DNA of 64,000 nt from Deltaproteobacteria bacterium (GTDB lineage: Bacteria > Myxococcota_A > Bradymonadia > REDH01), in NCBI GenBank assembly GCA_007693585.1, contig REDH01000075.1, forward strand, positions 1 to 64,000. The letters run 5' to 3'. Under the pieces are notes generated by a model, which was given only the letters and a program-made list of their open reading frames with translations, had not been told where the DNA came from and did not search any database. The position numbers and the translations under genes were made by a program. Shown here piece after piece: positions 61,880 to 64,000 of the stretch (positions within the stretch are counted from its first letter, which is position 1; each line of letters starts with the position of its first letter).

Positions 61880-63166
61880 GTGAGCAGCAAGCTTCTTCGG
61901 GTAGCCCTCGTCTGGAACGGTACGGTCATCAACGAGCGGATCCTCCGCAAGCCGGAGGACGTCGTCGTCGGACCCAGCCCGAAGGCCATGTTCGTCGTGC
62001 CGGCCGCCGACGTGGAGGAGCACGTGCTCTTCACCCCCTCCGGCAGCGAGTACACCGCCTCCCTGCTCTCCGGCATGGATGGACAGGTCACTCTCGCCGG
62101 AGACAACAAGGCGATCTCCGCCCTCGGGACGAGCTTCCAGATCCGCCCGGGGGACTACGGCGTCCTCACCATCGGAGAAGTGAGCATCTTCTTCCAGTGG
62201 GTCGATGACGAAGGAGCCATCCTCGGCGCCTCGCCGCTCTCCACCGTGGACTTCAACCTGGCGTCCACGGTGCTCGTGGCCGCCGTCGTCCACATGCTCC
62301 TCCTCCTCTTCGCCTTCATCACCTTCGACCCCGAACTCCGGCGCGCAAGCATGGAGTTCCCCGATCGCTTCGTCCGCATTCTCGCCCAGGAACCCCCCGA
62401 CATCCTCGAGGAAGAGGAAGACGAGGTGCCCGACGAGACCATGTCGGAAGCCGCCGCAGGCGAAGAAGGCGAGTTCGGTGATCCGGAAGACGAAACCGAG
62501 ACGGAACTCCCCGACCACGATGCTCCACTCGTCGAGGAACTCGAGACCCCCGAACTCGGACGCGCCTTCGACGCCGCCATCGCCGAGTCCGGTGCGCTCA
62601 CCAACATCTTCCAGCAGAACGACAGCTTCGCCAACCAGTTCGGCGCCGACTTCGCCACCGCCGGCGAAGGCGACGCCTTCAACGCCGGTCACGGCAGCCT
62701 CGGCCTCGGCGGCTCCGGCTCCGGCTCCGGCGGCGGCGGATTCGGGGCCGGTCGGGCCGGGGGCGTGGGATCCCTCGACACCGGCGGCGGACGAGGGCAG
62801 GGCGCCGCGGTCGGACGTCGTCAGGCGCGAGCGCCCCAGGCCCGCGTCGAACGCGGCAGCCCCTCTGTCTCCGGATTCCTCACCCGGGAACAGATCGAAC
62901 GCGTCGTGCGACGACACAGCCGCGGAATCCGCTTCTGCTACGAACGTGAACTGCAGACCGATCCGTCCCTCGGTGGCCGCGTTGCCGTCAACTGGACCGT
63001 CGGGCTCGATGGACGCGTCACCGCACAGTCCGTCGTCGAGAACACCATGGGCAACCGAAACGTCGAGTCCTGCATCCTCCGCGAAGTCAGCAGGATGCGC
63101 TTCGACGAGCCCGACGGCGGCATGGTCAACGTCACCTACCCGTTCACCTTCCGCTCCGCCGAGTAG
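61880..63166 (+). CDS. FHA-like/TM/Gly-rich linker/AgmX-PglI C-terminal domain protein, paralog of 40357-41727
   Basis: KLLRVALVWNGTVINERILRKPEDVVVGPSPKAMFVVPA; TM STVLVAAVVHMLLLLFAFITF; C-term REQIERVVRRHSRGIRFCYERELQTDPSLGGRVAVNWTVGLDGRVTAQSVVENTMGNRNVESCILREVSRMRF; GTG start. Confidence 0.88.
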   Translation: MSSKLLRVALVWNGTVINERILRKPEDVVVGPSPKAMFVVPAADVEEHVLFTPSGSEYTASLLSGMDGQVTLAGDNKAISALGTSFQIRPGDYGVLTIGEVSIFFQWVDDEGAILGASPLSTVDFNLASTVLVAAVVHMLLLLFAFITFDPELRRASMEFPDRFVRILAQEPPDILEEEEDEVPDETMSEAAAGEEGEFGDPEDETETELPDHDAPLVEELETPELGRAFDAAIAESGALTNIFQQNDSFANQFGADFATAGEGDAFNAGHGSLGLGGSGSGSGGGGFGAGRAGGVGSLDTGGGRGQGAAVGRRQARAPQARVERGSPSVSGFLTREQIERVVRRHSRGIRFCYERELQTDPSLGGRVAVNWTVGLDGRVTAQSVVENTMGNRNVESCILREVSRMRFDEPDGGMVNVTYPFTFRSAE

Positions 63167-63224
63167 CGCGCGGATGCCGCACGAAACAGCTCGGTTCACC
63201 CGGGCACGGTGCACACCCCGATGC

Positions 63225-63320
63225 GCTGAACCTCCGCGCATCGCGGATGGCCCGAAGCTGAACCTCCGCGCATCGCGGAAGGCCCGAAGCTGAACCCATC
63301 CGCGCGCATCGACGCATCAC
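63225..63320. repeat. 32-bp tandem repeat (two full copies plus degenerate third) with internal hairpin TCCGCG-CAT-CGCGGA
   Basis: GCTGAACCTCCGCGCATCGCGGATGGCCCGAA at 63225, GCTGAACCTCCGCGCATCGCGGAAGGCCCGAA at 63257, GCTGAACCCATCCGCGCGCATCG at 63289. Confidence 0.9.
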
Positions 63321-63463
63321 CGCACTGACCGGAGATGCCTCGCGCAACCGATGCGCCGTGCCCGGCACGCAGCCAACCGTCCCGAGAAGGCCCCCTCAGG
63401 GGCCCGACGAGATACCGGGCGCGAGTGCAAGCCGAGGCACCTGGCGGCCCCCAGACCAACCCG

Positions 63464-63748
63464 TCAGCCCTCGCTCGCACCGTGAACGATGCCGTGCTGC
63501 TCAAGCAGGGGAACAAGCTCCCCCGACTCGTCCAGCGCGCGGAGATCCGTGAACCCCCCGACGCTCACGTCCCCCACGAAGATCTGCGGCACCGTGCGCA
63601 TGCCCGTTCGCTCGAGAAGAGCGGCCCGCTGCGCCGCGTCCGTCGTGACATCCACGCTGGTCCACGGCACGCCGCGCGCGTCCAGCAGGCGCTTTGCCAT
63701 GTCGCAGTAGGGGCAGTAGCCCGTGACGTAGATCGTGACGACACTCAT
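63464..63748 (-). CDS. grxC: Glutaredoxin 3-type
   Basis: MSVVTIYVTGYCPYCDMAKRLLDARGVPWTSVDV...RTGMRTVPQIFVGDVSVGGFTDLRALDESGEL. Confidence 0.93.
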   Translation of the reverse strand: MSVVTIYVTGYCPYCDMAKRLLDARGVPWTSVDVTTDAAQRAALLERTGMRTVPQIFVGDVSVGGFTDLRALDESGELVPLLEQHGIVHGASEG

Positions 63749-64000
63749 CGCTTTCCTCGAGAAGCAGGGGGGCATCGGCCGCTGGGGTGGCCCGCGGGCC
63801 GGACAGACGTCCCCTAGGGGCGCTCCATGGCAATGGCCAGTCACGGAGGAAGCCCCGTTCAAGAGCGAGCCATGACCTCTCTCGGAAGATCAGGGCCAGA
63901 CACCTACGCCGCCGCTCCGAGGCCTTCCGCACCCGACCGCGTACTCGCGCCCCCACCCGCGCACACACGGCCATGGTTGCCCCATCGTTCGCGTCGTTGC

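Noticed and set aside
63225-63320. 32-bp repeats considered as a CRISPR array
   Set aside because: Units are directly adjacent with no unique spacers

Overview
High-GC bacterial window, about 64 kb, densely coding. Gene content (AgmX/PglI-type C-terminal domains, FHA proteins, MYXO-CTERM-like tail, TM2 protein) suggests a Myxococcota/former deltaproteobacterial lineage; this is an inference, since no rRNA is present. Housekeeping blocks: glmS-glmU, fused E1 dehydrogenase, leuS, valS, ribF, aroE, and a tightly coupled minus-strand operon pseudo-protease-tilS-ftsH-folP-cdaA-cdaR(ybbR)-glmM-pdxJ-nnrD-lipoprotein/barrel. The main accessory feature is a plus-strand block at about 28.9-46.8 kb. It holds three large TPR/coiled-coil envelope proteins, a small secreted protein, a TolQ/MotA-type channel, two ExbD/TolR-like stators and an FHA-like/TM/AgmX-PglI-tail protein (an Agl-Glt/Nfs-like proton-driven envelope machine). 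It is followed directly by a secreted protein, an outer-membrane beta-barrel, an OPX (Wza-like) lipoprotein and a Wzc-like BY-kinase with a Tyr-rich tail. A second AgmX/PglI-tail paralog lies at 61.9 kb. Other observations: a recurring TTG-N17-TAG promoter-like motif, several enzyme-fold proteins that appear to have lost catalytic residues, a protein with an internal MYXO-CTERM-like segment, and small repeats/hairpins at convergent gene ends. No tRNA, rRNA, CRISPR array, transposon or prophage was recognised. All family assignments come from reading the translated sequence; no database search was run.
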